A stretch of 64,000 nt of DNA. Source: [Clostridium] citroniae WAL-17108. GTDB taxonomy: Bacteria; Bacillota; Clostridia; Lachnospirales; Lachnospiraceae. Below are positions 53,765-62,663 of this stretch, piece by piece. Location of the stretch: positions 520,176 through 584,175 of the forward strand of contig NZ_JH376420.1 in the NCBI RefSeq assembly GCF_000233455.1, in the 5' to 3' direction. A model generated the notes under the pieces. That model was given only the letters and a program-made list of their open reading frames with translations. It searched no databases and had not been told where the DNA came from. How positions within the stretch are numbered: position 1 is the first letter of the stretch; each line of letters starts with the position of its first letter. The position numbers and the translations under genes were made by a program.

Positions 53765-55167
53765 CAGGACTCACCGCCTTCCATGCCGGAAAATGCCTCC
53801 ACTGCCGGCAGGAATTCCTCGTCTGAAAGGGTCCTCACATCCACCAGCACCCGGTCATGGTTTACCCGCACGATCAGCGGGACCGGCGCCTTTCTCAGCT
53901 TCCGCTCCATCCTCTGCGCGGACAGCCCTTCCTTCCACACCGCAACCCCGTACCCCTCCAGCTCACAGGTAGGCGCGCTTCCCCCGCCCACCTGGTCCCT
54001 GCAGGACTCTACCTGTACCCTCAGATCCGGGCAGGCAGCTTTCAGCATAACACCCAGCATTTCGGCCCTTTCCTTCAGTTCCAGGGGACTGGCACAGATC
54101 ATCTTCAGCACCGGTATCTCCTTTAAGGCCGCCTCCTGGTCAATGTACTGTAAAAATGTCGCTTCCAGCGCCGCCAGGGTCATCTTATCCACCCGGAACG
54201 CCCTGGCCAGGGGGTGCTCTTTCATTTTGTCTATATATTCCTTTTTTCCTATGAGGATACCGGCCTGGGGGCCGCCAAGCAGCTTGTCGCCGGAAAACAG
54301 GACCACATCAGCCCCTGATTTCAGGGCGTCTGTCACAGTCGGTTCATCCAGCCCATACCGTTTTAGGTCCGCCATGAGCCCATTTCCCATATCATAGATC
54401 ACAGGCAGGCCCAGTTCCCTGCCCAGCTGTGCCATCTGCTCCAGCTTCACATCCTCGGTAAATCCCACAATGCGGTAATTGGATGTGTGGACCTTCATAA
54501 AACAGCCCGTCACCCCTTCCTTATACGCACTTCGATAGTCGGAGATCCTGGTCTTATTGGTGGTTCCCACCTCCTTTAGAAAGGCTCCGGACTCGCTCAT
54601 CACATCCGGGATCCGGAAGGATCCTCCCACTTCCACCAGTTCCCCCCTGGAGACCACCACCTCTTTTCCCCTGGCCAGTGCTGCCAGGGCCAGCATTGTG
54701 GCGGCGGCATTGTTGTTCACTGCCATGGCAGCCTCGGCCCCTGTCACCTTTTTTATGATGCCCTCCACAATGGCATGGCGGCTTCCCCTGGTCCCTGACT
54801 TCAGATCGTATTCCAGGGTACAGTATGCGTCCATGATCTCCCAAACCGCGCCGGATGCATTGCTGCTGAGCCTGGCCCGCCCTAAATTGGTATGGAGCAC
54901 CACCCCGGTGGCATTGAGTACCCTTCTCATTGTTCTTTTCTTCTTTTCACTTAAAATACCGGTTATCCTGTCCATGATCTCATCCTGGGACAATCCCCTG
55001 TCCACGGTACCTTCCAGGATCCCGTTCCTTACATCCCCCACTGCTTCCCTTACCGTGTCCACGATCAGCGGTCTGGGCATGGTTTCATAAAATAAAACGA
55101 GGCGCTCATCCTGCAGCACCTCGTCCACTTTAGGAAGCCCGCGCAGAAGCACCTGTTTGTCTCCCAT
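53764..55167 (-). CDS. selA: L-seryl-tRNA(Sec) selenium transferase
   Basis: A 467-residue PLP enzyme, the normal length for Sel[12 protein letters not shown] lies in the N-terminal part, [15 protein letters not shown] in the middle, and the PLP lysine is in [14 protein letters not shown]. It converts seryl-tRNA-Sec to selenocysteinyl-tRNA using selenophosphate. A perfect AAGGAGG precedes the ATG. It lies directly downstream of two tRNA-Sec genes on the same strand. selD is not in the window. Confidence 0.95.
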   Translation of the reverse strand: MGDKQVLLRGLPKVDEVLQDERLVLFYETMPRPLIVDTVREAVGDVRNGILEGTVDRGLSQDEIMDRITGILSEKKKRTMRRVLNATGVVLHTNLGRARLSSNASGAVWEIMDAYCTLEYDLKSGTRGSRHAIVEGIIKKVTGAEAAMAVNNNAAATMLALAALARGKEVVVSRGELVEVGGSFRIPDVMSESGAFLKEVGTTNKTRISDYRSAYKEGVTGCFMKVHTSNYRIVGFTEDVKLEQMAQLGRELGLPVIYDMGNGLMADLKRYGLDEPTVTDALKSGADVVLFSGDKLLGGPQAGILIGKKEYIDKMKEHPLARAFRVDKMTLAALEATFLQYIDQEAALKEIPVLKMICASPLELKERAEMLGVMLKAACPDLRVQVESCRDQVGGGSAPTCELEGYGVAVWKEGLSAQRMERKLRKAPVPLIVRVNHDRVLVDVRTLSDEEFLPAVEAFSGMEGGES

Positions 55168-55245
55168 TGGTCTACCTCCTTGTTTGTACCGAAAGGCAGG
55201 CTCATTGCCGTGCCTTTCACAATACTTGCCGCATCATTCACAAAA

Positions 55246-55340
55246 CGGAGGTGGTGGGAATCGAACCCACCCGTGAAGCTCTTAACTCCACACAACGGTT
55301 TTGAAGACCGCGGGGCGCACCAGCTACCCAGCTCCCTCCC
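55246..55340 (-). tRNA. selC: tRNA-Sec, copy 1
   Basis: On the minus strand it begins GGGAGGGAGC and ends CCACCTCCG. The anticodon loop is CTTCAAA with anticodon TCA (55304-55302), matching the UGA selenocysteine codon. The long variable arm and the GGTTCGATTCC T-loop fit tRNA-Sec. The length of about 95 nt is normal. No CCA is encoded. Confidence 0.93.
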
Positions 55341-55382
55341 GATTATAAAGCGAAACGATTCAATTGTATGTGTTCGCCGAAA

Positions 55383-55478
55383 CGGAGATGGTGGGAATCG
55401 AACCCACCCGTGAAGCTCCTAACCCCACACAACGGTTTTGAAGACCGCGGGGCGCACCAGCTGCCCAACTCTCTCCCT
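55383..55478 (-). tRNA. selC: tRNA-Sec, copy 2
   Basis: It lies 137 bp upstream of copy 1 on the same strand, with the same anticodon TCA in CTTCAAA. It differs at a few positions: the acceptor G-C of copy 1 is A-T here (a compensated change), and the D-arm and variable-arm bases also vary. The compensated change suggests both are functional. Confidence 0.92.
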
Positions 55479-55493
55479 GATATTCCATATTCA

Positions 55494-55552
55494 GTGCCGG
55501 ATCCCTTTCAGTACCGGATCCCTTTTACCGCCGCCGGACAGATACCGGCGGC
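55494..55552 (-). terminator. 17-bp tandem repeat and GC hairpin after grdCD
   Basis: Two tandem near-identical 17-bp units containing CCGGATCCCTTT lie at 55494-55510 and 55511-55527. An 8-bp perfect stem (55530-55537 with 55545-55552) lies next to them. No T-run follows, so termination is uncertain, and read-through into the tRNA-Sec genes is possible. Confidence 0.5.
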
Positions 55553-55584
55553 AGGTTTGCTTAAACTTGACTTGCGTTTATTGA

Positions 55585-58179
55585 TCAGCCGGTGTATCCG
55601 GCTTTTTTCAAAATCTCGGCTGCCTTTTCCAGATCGGCCTCCGATATCTGGACAATGGGGCCAGTGCATCCCATGCCGCTTTCCGCGTAGATGCCTTCCT
55701 TCCAGAGCGTTTTAACCGCCTCGTCCAGGTCCATGACTTCGATCCCGGGAATGGCTGCTGTCACCACTTCCTTGGGGGGACAGGTAACTTCTTCCGCTGT
55801 CTCCTGCCCGGCAGGGGTATTCTTTGCCAGAAGCTCATCCAGGCCCGCCCTTCGGGCTGCCTCGTATTCCTTTGCCGCAACCGACTTCCAGTCTCCTGCG
55901 ATCAGGCTGGCCGCATATTCCATGGCTCCTGCGATCACAGGCGCTCCCGAAGCCCTGGACACGATCATCACCAGTTTGTCATATCCTTCGCCGATCCCAG
56001 GCCCGTATCCGTACCCTGTGGCCTCGTACTGGCCGCCGGTAGTGTAGGAGGAGAATAGTTTCATCATCAGGTTTCCTGTAAGGGAATCCATAACCACCAC
56101 ATCCGCGGTGCCCATTAACAGGTCATTGCCCCTCATCTCCACGCCTTTGTCCGCTCTGGCAGATTCCGCAAAGGTTATGTCATATCCGTTTTCCTTCAGG
56201 GCTTTCAGGATCTTTTCACAGGACCTGGCCCCGTCTATGTTGGCAATCCCCACCGTGGGGTTTAAAACCCCGTCAGCCTTGGCGGCAATGATCCCTGCAA
56301 TGGTATTCTTCACCAGGGCGGACACCCTGTCCGTATGGGAAGTGCCCGTGGTGTTGGCAATGTACATGGCCTTTCCCCTGGCAGGTGTGATCACCTTGCC
56401 CACGGTGGATACCCCGATGGGGAATGGATAATGCATGGTCACTCCTGCCTGGGCGCTCCCGGATTCCAGGGCAAACTCCATGGCCCCGTGGGCATCTGCC
56501 CCATGGCATACGTTTACCTCGATCCCCTTTCTGGCAGCCAGTCCAAGGGCCAGATCCGTATCCTCCTGTCCCTGCTCGCTTCCCTCCAGGGCAAATACGA
56601 TCCTGGCTCCATGACAGGGCGCTGTGATCATTGGATGGGAGGGGCTGTGTTCCGGTATCACATGAGCGGTCTGCTGACCTGCATCCGGCCCTGCGTCCTG
56701 ACCTGCCTTTCCTCCTGTCTTTCTTTCTCCCTCATTGGCCTCCACCACAAAGGATACTCCATCGAACAGATTGGTCATACGTCCCAGGAACAGTGAGCCT
56801 TTGCCCACGATCATGGCCCGTTTGGTCTTTCCCTCCATACATTCTTTTACAAGCGGCCCCAGATAAGGGACGCCGGAAGGAATATGGCCCTGGGTGGGAG
56901 CCCAGCCGGTCATTCCATGCTCTTTAACAAAGGATGGGATATCCGCCCGCTGGATCTGCTTTTTCATCACGGCCAGGGCCGCGATCATCTTATAATTGGC
57001 TTCCGGCACATCTCCCGCTCCCGCGGGTTTGGTAATGTCCGGGTTCTGAAGTTCCGGCGCGTACTTGTCAATGTCCGTAAACGTAAGCCCTGCTTTTTCA
57101 AGAGGCTCCGCCACCAGGGAACTGATCACCATCTGAGGGGCTGAACCGGTCCCGATCTTATGGCATCCCACAATATCCGTGCGGATCATGGGATGGATGC
57201 CGTCATCCTCAGAGACCAGGACTGAGAATCCTGCAATACAGTCTTCCAGCACCGGAAGTCCTTTCTTTACATGGTCCTTGCCGTTCATTCCCAGCTTGGC
57301 CGTACAGCCTCCGGCCGTGACGATCACGTGTTTAAATGTTCCTGACTTCACCAGGGCCGCCGCATGGATCATGGCATGGGCCGGGCCTGCACAGAAACCG
57401 CGCACGTCAGAACCGGTGGCGTTTTTATAACCGGCTATCTCAGCCGATGCCTTGGCAAAATTGCCTCCGCCCCTCTGGTTCATGTCCCCGCAGGCTTCCT
57501 CACAGCAGTCGATCACATATTCCACCTCATCGGGATCAAAGTTGTTCTTTCGTTTCAGTTCGATCAGCGAGATGACATTGGATGCCTTGGATACCAGATT
57601 TTCCAGCATCACATGGGCCGACAGGTTCACATCCACATCATGGGCGCGTTTTACCACTCCCACCAGCTCATCCCGGCGGATGTAAAGCCCCTCGGAATGC
57701 TCCTGGGTCACAAGACGCTCCAGCTCCTCCCCTGTCCCGTTATTCTTCAGAAGTCCTTCCAGCTGCTGCTGTGTGAACATTCCGCGCTTCTCCAGCTTAT
57801 CCTTAACGGTCTGCGCAAAACCATGTTCCAGCATCACCAGCTCGAACACGTCACAGATGTGCATGACCCCGTAAAATTCATCTTCAGGAAGGATACATCC
57901 AAAGGGCCCTTCTTCCTTTGGCTCTTTCCATTTTTTGTCATAGTATGGGAATTGTGTATCCCTCAGTTCCTCGTGGGTGGCATTCCCTATGTAAACCTGG
58001 TTTGGGATATAGGAAAGCACATCCTCATATCCCCTCAGGTGTCCCGGCAGTTCCACCAGGTAATCGGAATCCGGGTTTACAACCCGCTCCGTTGTCTGTG
58101 TGGTGCCGTTATATAAAACCATATCCGGGGTGGCAGCCAATGTGTAGCTGGTCCCCTTGATTACCGGATAACCTTTCAT
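55585..58179 (-). CDS. grdCD: fused glycine reductase component C, GrdC-GrdD
   Basis: A single 864-residue frame combines what are normally two subunits. Residues 1-480 match GrdC (beta, beta-ketoacyl-synthase III-like; GFCAGPAHAM, GGCTAKLGMNGKDHV). Residues 520-864 match GrdD (alpha, PlsX-like), with the acetyl-accepting Cys838 in SGMGCTGPIVQ. The linker 484-515 is Gly/Gln/Asp-rich (GGKAGQDAGPDAGQQ). Component C converts the Se-carboxymethyl group of GrdA to acetyl phosphate. GGGAG precedes the ATG. It follows grdA, from which it is separated by an inverted-repeat element. Confidence 0.9.
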   Translation of the reverse strand: MKGYPVIKGTSYTLAATPDMVLYNGTTQTTERVVNPDSDYLVELPGHLRGYEDVLSYIPNQVYIGNATHEELRDTQFPYYDKKWKEPKEEGPFGCILPEDEFYGVMHICDVFELVMLEHGFAQTVKDKLEKRGMFTQQQLEGLLKNNGTGEELERLVTQEHSEGLYIRRDELVGVVKRAHDVDVNLSAHVMLENLVSKASNVISLIELKRKNNFDPDEVEYVIDCCEEACGDMNQRGGGNFAKASAEIAGYKNATGSDVRGFCAGPAHAMIHAAALVKSGTFKHVIVTAGGCTAKLGMNGKDHVKKGLPVLEDCIAGFSVLVSEDDGIHPMIRTDIVGCHKIGTGSAPQMVISSLVAEPLEKAGLTFTDIDKYAPELQNPDITKPAGAGDVPEANYKMIAALAVMKKQIQRADIPSFVKEHGMTGWAPTQGHIPSGVPYLGPLVKECMEGKTKRAMIVGKGSLFLGRMTNLFDGVSFVVEANEGERKTGGKAGQDAGPDAGQQTAHVIPEHSPSHPMITAPCHGARIVFALEGSEQGQEDTDLALGLAARKGIEVNVCHGADAHGAMEFALESGSAQAGVTMHYPFPIGVSTVGKVITPARGKAMYIANTTGTSHTDRVSALVKNTIAGIIAAKADGVLNPTVGIANIDGARSCEKILKALKENGYDITFAESARADKGVEMRGNDLLMGTADVVVMDSLTGNLMMKLFSSYTTGGQYEATGYGYGPGIGEGYDKLVMIVSRASGAPVIAGAMEYAASLIAGDWKSVAAKEYEAARRAGLDELLAKNTPAGQETAEEVTCPPKEVVTAAIPGIEVMDLDEAVKTLWKEGIYAESGMGCTGPIVQISEADLEKAAEILKKAGYTG
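56635..56730. repeat. Gly/Gln/Ala-rich linker at the GrdC-GrdD junction
   Basis: This low-complexity coding tract sits exactly where the two subunit homologies meet. It shares AGQ-type repeats with the MetH and radical SAM tracts. Confidence 0.6.
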
Positions 58180-58307
58180 TCTGTTGATCTCCCAATATTC
58201 GTGAATGACATGTGTCTTGTGCTGCAGATCCCGAGAAAGGGAACAGGAGGGGCTTAAGATGGTTTCACCCGCCCCAGCCTGTTTGGATCCTCACCCGGAC
58301 CATGCTC

Positions 58308-58517
58308 TAGAGTGTGTTTGAAAATTGCTTTCTGGCAGCTGTACGTTACACTTTGTGGGAGATTTGGCCCCGATGAAGGAGGCGTAGTGGGCTACGCTGA
58401 CTGAATTGGGGCCAAATATGCCGCGAAGTGGGGCGTGCTTTGTCCTAAGGGGTACCGGGCAGAGCCTGGGGGATTCCTTAGGGCAGATGGCGGGAATGAA
58501 TTTTCAAACATGCTCTA
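58308..58517. mobile_element. MITE-like inverted-repeat element between grdA and grdCD
   Basis: The ends TAGAGTGTGTTTGAAAATT (from 58308) and AATTTTCAAACATGCTCTA (to 58517) are inverted repeats with two mismatches, each ending in TA. The 210-bp interior is highly structured, with ATTTGGCCCC/GGGGCCAAAT and GCGTAG/CTACGC arms, and has no gene. This is the form of a non-autonomous element with a TA target. Its right end contributes the last G of the grdA TAG stop. A shorter relative lies at 62664-62731. Confidence 0.75.
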
Positions 58518-58985
58518 ATACTTGCCGTAGTCCTTGCGGATCTTCTCCACTTCCTCATGGATGGCCGGAACATCCATGACCATCTCCATCATTCCCACCT
58601 GTTCATCATAAACAGAAGGGTCTGCCTCTGCCTTTACTTCATCTTCGCAAATGTGATATACATTTAGTCCCAACTGGACTCCTGCTAAAGGACCTGCGTA
58701 AGTAGGATCTCCTGCTGTCACGGTTTCTGCGGCCAGGCCGGCGGCTTCCGCTTCAGCAGCTCCCAGAAGAACAACAATGTTCTCCGGTCCGTACTCCTCA
58801 CTTAACTTTAAAACCCTTTTCTGGTTTTCCAGATCCATAGCACCCGCGGACGTTCAGACAAAGCATTCCGTTGAGGAGTAAGCTATCTTTGCGCCGGCTG
58901 TCTTTGCGCACTCTTCTATGGCCGGTCCCGGTACGCCGTCACGGTCACCGATAATGATCGCGTACTTGTCTTTTAAAACTGCCAT
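58515..58985 (-). CDS. grdA: glycine reductase selenoprotein A, GrdA (Sec44)
   Basis: Read with TGA as selenocysteine, the frame runs from the ATG at 58985 to 58515 and gives 156 residues. The start [20 protein letters not shown] and the site [18 protein letters not shown] (Sec44, TGA at 58856-58854) match GrdA. The upstream Cys41 forms the CxxU redox pair. It carries the Se-carboxymethyl intermediate between component B and component C and is reduced by thioredoxin. GGAGGAAATGAT precedes the ATG. Without recoding, only the C-terminal fragment would appear as a gene. Confidence 0.95.
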
Positions 58986-59032
58986 ATCATTTCCTCCTAT
59001 TTCAGTTTATTTATGCGTAAGCGCTTATGGCT

Positions 59033-59350
59033 TTAAGCATACGTTTTGATCATTTCCTCACATGCGTCAGGTGTGGCGTCCTCTTTCACCCTGGAATCGA
59101 TCATTAAACCGTCTTTGTAAACGGCAATGACCGGAAGCCCCAGAACCTTCTGGGAAATGGCAAGCCTTCTTGCCTTTGTGGTGTTTAAGGAGCAGAACTT
59201 CATTGTCTTTCCATACACCTCTTCAAAACCATGGATATGGGGCGTAAGGGCTGCGCAGGGCACACATCCGTCACCGTAAAAATCCACCAGGATATATCCC
59301 TGGGCCTTCAGCACTTCTTCCTCAAAGTTTTCCTTTGTCAAATCGATCAC
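59033..59350 (-). CDS. trxA: glycine-reductase-associated thioredoxin (GCVPC)
   Basis: The start is GTG at 59350, since GGAGG lies eight bases upstream; the frame upstream has no better site. The protein is 105 residues, the normal thioredoxin length. The active site is GCVPC (C29, C32) in place of WCGPC, the form known from thioredoxins in glycine reductase clusters. It passes electrons from TrxB to GrdA. It is just upstream of grdA on the same strand and has its own promoter. Confidence 0.92.
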   Translation of the reverse strand: MIDLTKENFEEEVLKAQGYILVDFYGDGCVPCAALTPHIHGFEEVYGKTMKFCSLNTTKARRLAISQKVLGLPVIAVYKDGLMIDSRVKEDATPDACEEMIKTYA

Positions 59351-59437
59351 TTTTATGTCCTCCTGTCTCACATAACATATTTATAAATAAAACCAACCTC
59401 TGTTTCCCGTAATGTAATCGCGATAACTTTTGTCTAT

Positions 59438-59466
59438 ATTATACATGGTAATCCCGATTTAATCAA
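59438..59466 (-). promoter_or_regulatory. promoter of trxA-grdA-grdCD
   Basis: TTGATT (59466-59461), a 17-bp spacer and TATAAT (59443-59438) on the minus strand, about 90 bp before trxA. Confidence 0.7.
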
Positions 59467-59520
59467 GCGCTATTTTATAATATTTACCAATTCCCTGACT
59501 GTACACCGACATTTTTTTAA

Positions 59521-60471
59521 TCACTGCAGATCAGCCACATAATGCTCGGCCTGGCACGCGGCAATGGCTCCGTCAGCAGCAGCCGTCACCACCTGGCGCA
59601 GGGATTTGACCCTGACATCACCGGCCGCATACACGCCTGATATATTGGTGCGCATGTCTTCATCTGTCCTTATGTACCCGCCCTCCATGGCAAGGCCGGT
59701 GCCCTCAAGCAGGTCGGTATTAGGCAGGTATCCGATAAACCCAAAGAGTCCGAACATGCCGTCATCCGGGTCAGCGTTCACCTGGGTCAGTTCCCCTGTC
59801 TTAACATTTCTCACAACCATGGCGTCCAGTATTCCGTCACCCCTTACCTCATCCACCACGCTGTCCCACATAAAATGCAGTTTTTCATTTCTGAACGCCT
59901 TTTCCTGTATGGACTGGGCCGCCCTTAACTGGTCCCTTCTGTGGATCACCGTTACCTTTCTGGCAAATTTGGTGAGATAAATGGCTTCTTCTATGGCGGA
60001 GTCCCCGCCTCCCACCACATAGACCTCCATGTCCTCATAGAAATTGGCGTCACAGGTGGCGCAAAAGGAAATGCCCCTGCCCAGAAACTCCTTTTCATTT
60101 TTACATCCAATGGGTCTTGGATGGGCGCCCGTGGCTATGATCACGGTCTTTCCCTCATAAACATTGCCCTTTGTGTCCGTAAGCCGTTTCACCGGGCCTT
60201 CCAGCTCCACCTTTTCAATGGAGGCACTTACCCGGTGTACCCCGAACTTATCCACCTGCTTTGTCATGCGAGCAATGAGGGTGGCGCCGGATTCCTCCGC
60301 CTCCACCATCTGGCCCGGATAATTCTCAATATCCGAGGTGATGGCGATCTGCCCTCCATCCTGTCCTCTCTCGACCAAAAGGGTGTTTAAACGGTACCTG
60401 CCCCCGTAAAGTCCTGCTGCAAGCCCTGCCGGTCCTGCCCCCAGAATGATCAGATCATATATGGTTTCCAT
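59521..60471 (-). CDS. trxB: thioredoxin reductase
   Basis: The start at 60471 has GGAGGCGGAG. The protein is 316 residues. FAD binds at GAGPAGLAAG (11-20), the redox pair is CATC (C137, C140), and NAD(P) binds at VVGGGDSAIEEA. It reduces the GCVPC thioredoxin encoded downstream for glycine reductase. The length and motifs are those of the low-molecular-weight class. Confidence 0.94.
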   Translation of the reverse strand: METIYDLIILGAGPAGLAAGLYGGRYRLNTLLVERGQDGGQIAITSDIENYPGQMVEAEESGATLIARMTKQVDKFGVHRVSASIEKVELEGPVKRLTDTKGNVYEGKTVIIATGAHPRPIGCKNEKEFLGRGISFCATCDANFYEDMEVYVVGGGDSAIEEAIYLTKFARKVTVIHRRDQLRAAQSIQEKAFRNEKLHFMWDSVVDEVRGDGILDAMVVRNVKTGELTQVNADPDDGMFGLFGFIGYLPNTDLLEGTGLAMEGGYIRTDEDMRTNISGVYAAGDVRVKSLRQVVTAAADGAIAACQAEHYVADLQ

Positions 60472-60584
60472 TTTCTCCGCCTCCTGAAACTTAATGTAAT
60501 CTCCGCACAAATGTCCTTGATCAACTGCGGAATTAAATATGATAAAAATAGAATCTTCCAATATTTGACAATGCCAATGCCTCC

Positions 60585-61451
60585 CTACACTTCCCTGCAG
60601 CAGTCCAGCAGACCTCCAAGGAAATTCTTGATCCGCACATTTCCGTGCTTCTCACTTCTGCCCCGTATAAAGTTCATTTCCTTTTTCATCTGTTCAAAGC
60701 TGTAAAGCCTGCCCCCATATTCGTTAAACACAGGATCCGCATAGTCGTCCAGGCCTCTGGCAGCCAGATGATACATGCCGTCCGAGGCCGCCCTCCGGAT
60801 ACGCTGCTCCACACTCTTGGGATTTTGTTTCATCCTCCTGCACAGTTCCCGCACCGTAATGTCGCTCAGGTCCAGCTCCTGTTCAATGAGATAACTGATG
60901 ATCCGGATAATATCCTTGCTTCCGGCCTCATTGAGGATCCCGATTTCCTGCAGGATCCCCTTAAGGTGCCTGATGGACAGGCTGAGGCTTACGCTGTTAT
61001 CAATCTCCTCGTCCCGGTTTTGGCTTACTTCCCGGTCCGGTGTACCCATGGTCCCGCTCCTGGCCTGTTTCAGGATCCACTGCATGTTTTGAACCATTTC
61101 CATGCTGCGCAGGACGTTCCTGATCTCCGTCATGTTCACAGGCTTGTGAAGGAGCAGCTGTGCTCCCCCCTCATACGCCCTCTGTACCGTTTCCGTATCG
61201 TGGGCCGGGGACAGCATGATGATGGATGACTCAGGCAGCTTCTCCTTGATCCTGCGTATGCAGGTGATGACCTTGAGCTCCGGAAGGGGCAGGTCCGCCA
61301 GGATCACATCCGGGCGTATGCCGGGAATCCGCCTGCAGGCATCGTCCCATCCGGCCGACACCCCGGATACCTCACCCAGTTCCTCTGCTTCGATCATGCC
61401 AGTCAGTTCTGTGCGTGAGATACTGTCACAATCTATGAGATAGATTTTCAT
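60585..61451 (-). CDS. response regulator with YcbB/GlnL-type C-terminal domain
   Basis: The start at 61451 overlaps the transporter stop as ATGA, which fits the beginning MKIYLIDCDSISRTELTGMI. The protein is 288 residues. The receiver domain has D7/D9, the phospho-acceptor D53 (VILADLPLPE) and K103 (LLHKPVN). The second half (ITVRELCRRMKQNPKSVEQR and following) matches the YcbB domain of the Bacillus GlnL response regulator. No histidine kinase is in the window. It may sense a nitrogen signal and control the grd genes around it. Confidence 0.8.
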   Translation of the reverse strand: MKIYLIDCDSISRTELTGMIEAEELGEVSGVSAGWDDACRRIPGIRPDVILADLPLPELKVITCIRRIKEKLPESSIIMLSPAHDTETVQRAYEGGAQLLLHKPVNMTEIRNVLRSMEMVQNMQWILKQARSGTMGTPDREVSQNRDEEIDNSVSLSLSIRHLKGILQEIGILNEAGSKDIIRIISYLIEQELDLSDITVRELCRRMKQNPKSVEQRIRRAASDGMYHLAARGLDDYADPVFNEYGGRLYSFEQMKKEMNFIRGRSEKHGNVRIKNFLGGLLDCCREV

Positions 61452-62584
61452 TTTGTATGTATAAACGTATCCTTTATATTCTTCCACAACATAAATAAGA
61501 TCAATACGGCTCCCACATATCCGTTGATCACATAGATCACATTGACCAGGACCCTGAATGGAAGGAATAGTCCCACCAAAAGCCCCGCAATGCCTAAAAT
61601 AACGGTTAAGATCTTAAACCGGGAGGTTCCTTCTTTGGCAAACCTGGCACAGGGATTGTACAAAAGAGGCACTGCTGTTGTGTAGATGCCTGCAAATACC
61701 ACCACCGCAAATATGGATGCAAATGGTTTCCATATGCGCTCTGCCAGGATCAGGTTGGGGATATCTGCATTCCACACAAAGATCCCGTTGTTGCTGACAC
61801 CGGCCGTATTGATATTGGCGATCTGGGCAAGCATGATTAATATTATGGCCACGCACACAGCCACTGTTCCCAGATAAACTCCATATTCCACGTCTTTTTT
61901 CCGATTATTAGCTCCCAATGCTGCTGTAAAGCTGGCAAACCACAGCAGCACGAATCCCGCATAGGACAAACTGGAGATCACCCAGTTGGGTCCTGCATTT
62001 TTTATGGTCTCACTGCCTGCCTGTGCGAATGCGCCGCTGTGTATGATCTCCAGCCCCGCGCCGATCTGTCCGCCGTCCCTTACCAGGGTCACCGCACCGA
62101 TTCCAATGCACAGTATTACAATGGCAGGCCCTACCAGACCGATCTTATCTACCAGTGAATTCAGCCCGCCTACCACGGTCAGGATGGCAAGGGCTGCCAG
62201 GATCACCCCTCCCACCACAAAGGGAAGGCCGTACTGCTGGTTTAAGGTGGATGCTGCTCCCCCTACCATGACAAAGAATGACATATAGCAGAACACGGTT
62301 GAATAATAGTCCATAAATGTTCCGATATAGGTTCCGCAGTAGAACTTGTAAACGTCATTCCCCTTTTCAAAATGTTCCTCTGCGCCTGCTTTGGCAAAAT
62401 TGTAATTGTAGTAGATAAAGCAGACCGCAAACAGTAATATTGTCAGGATCCCCTGCACGCCATATGCAGTAAAATATTGAATGATTTCCTGTCCTGTGGC
62501 AAATCCTGAGCCGATGGTAAATGCTATCACCGCCCCCGCAAGTATCAGCACCCGGCTCCAGTTAACTTTCTGATCATTTTCCAT
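61448..62584 (-). CDS. YkvI family membrane transporter
   Basis: The start at 62584 has GGAG. The protein is 378 residues with about 10-11 membrane segments and belongs to the YkvI (COG3814) family, an APC-superfamily-like group. GSGFATGQEI at 25-34 is a typical sodium-coupled transporter motif. It lies inside the glycine reductase cluster, so glycine, sarcosine or betaine import is plausible, but the family has no confirmed substrate I know of. It is translationally coupled to the response regulator gene. Confidence 0.82.
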   Translation of the reverse strand: MENDQKVNWSRVLILAGAVIAFTIGSGFATGQEIIQYFTAYGVQGILTILLFAVCFIYYNYNFAKAGAEEHFEKGNDVYKFYCGTYIGTFMDYYSTVFCYMSFFVMVGGAASTLNQQYGLPFVVGGVILAALAILTVVGGLNSLVDKIGLVGPAIVILCIGIGAVTLVRDGGQIGAGLEIIHSGAFAQAGSETIKNAGPNWVISSLSYAGFVLLWFASFTAALGANNRKKDVEYGVYLGTVAVCVAIILIMLAQIANINTAGVSNNGIFVWNADIPNLILAERIWKPFASIFAVVVFAGIYTTAVPLLYNPCARFAKEGTSRFKILTVILGIAGLLVGLFLPFRVLVNVIYVINGYVGAVLILFMLWKNIKDTFIHTK

Positions 62585-62663
62585 ATGTCTTCTCCTCTTA
62601 GCAGACCTGGCTGCCGCGGGGGCACAGCAGCGTCCGGGAAACGGCTGTTTAGGCCGGATCCCG

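Noticed and set aside
55585-58179. grdCD as an assembly misjoin
   Set aside because: The frame is continuous with full-length homology on both sides of the linker; only read data could overturn this.
58515-58838. Separate short gene for the C-terminal part of GrdA
   Set aside because: The in-frame TGA at 58856-58854 is the known GrdA selenocysteine site, so this is one gene.
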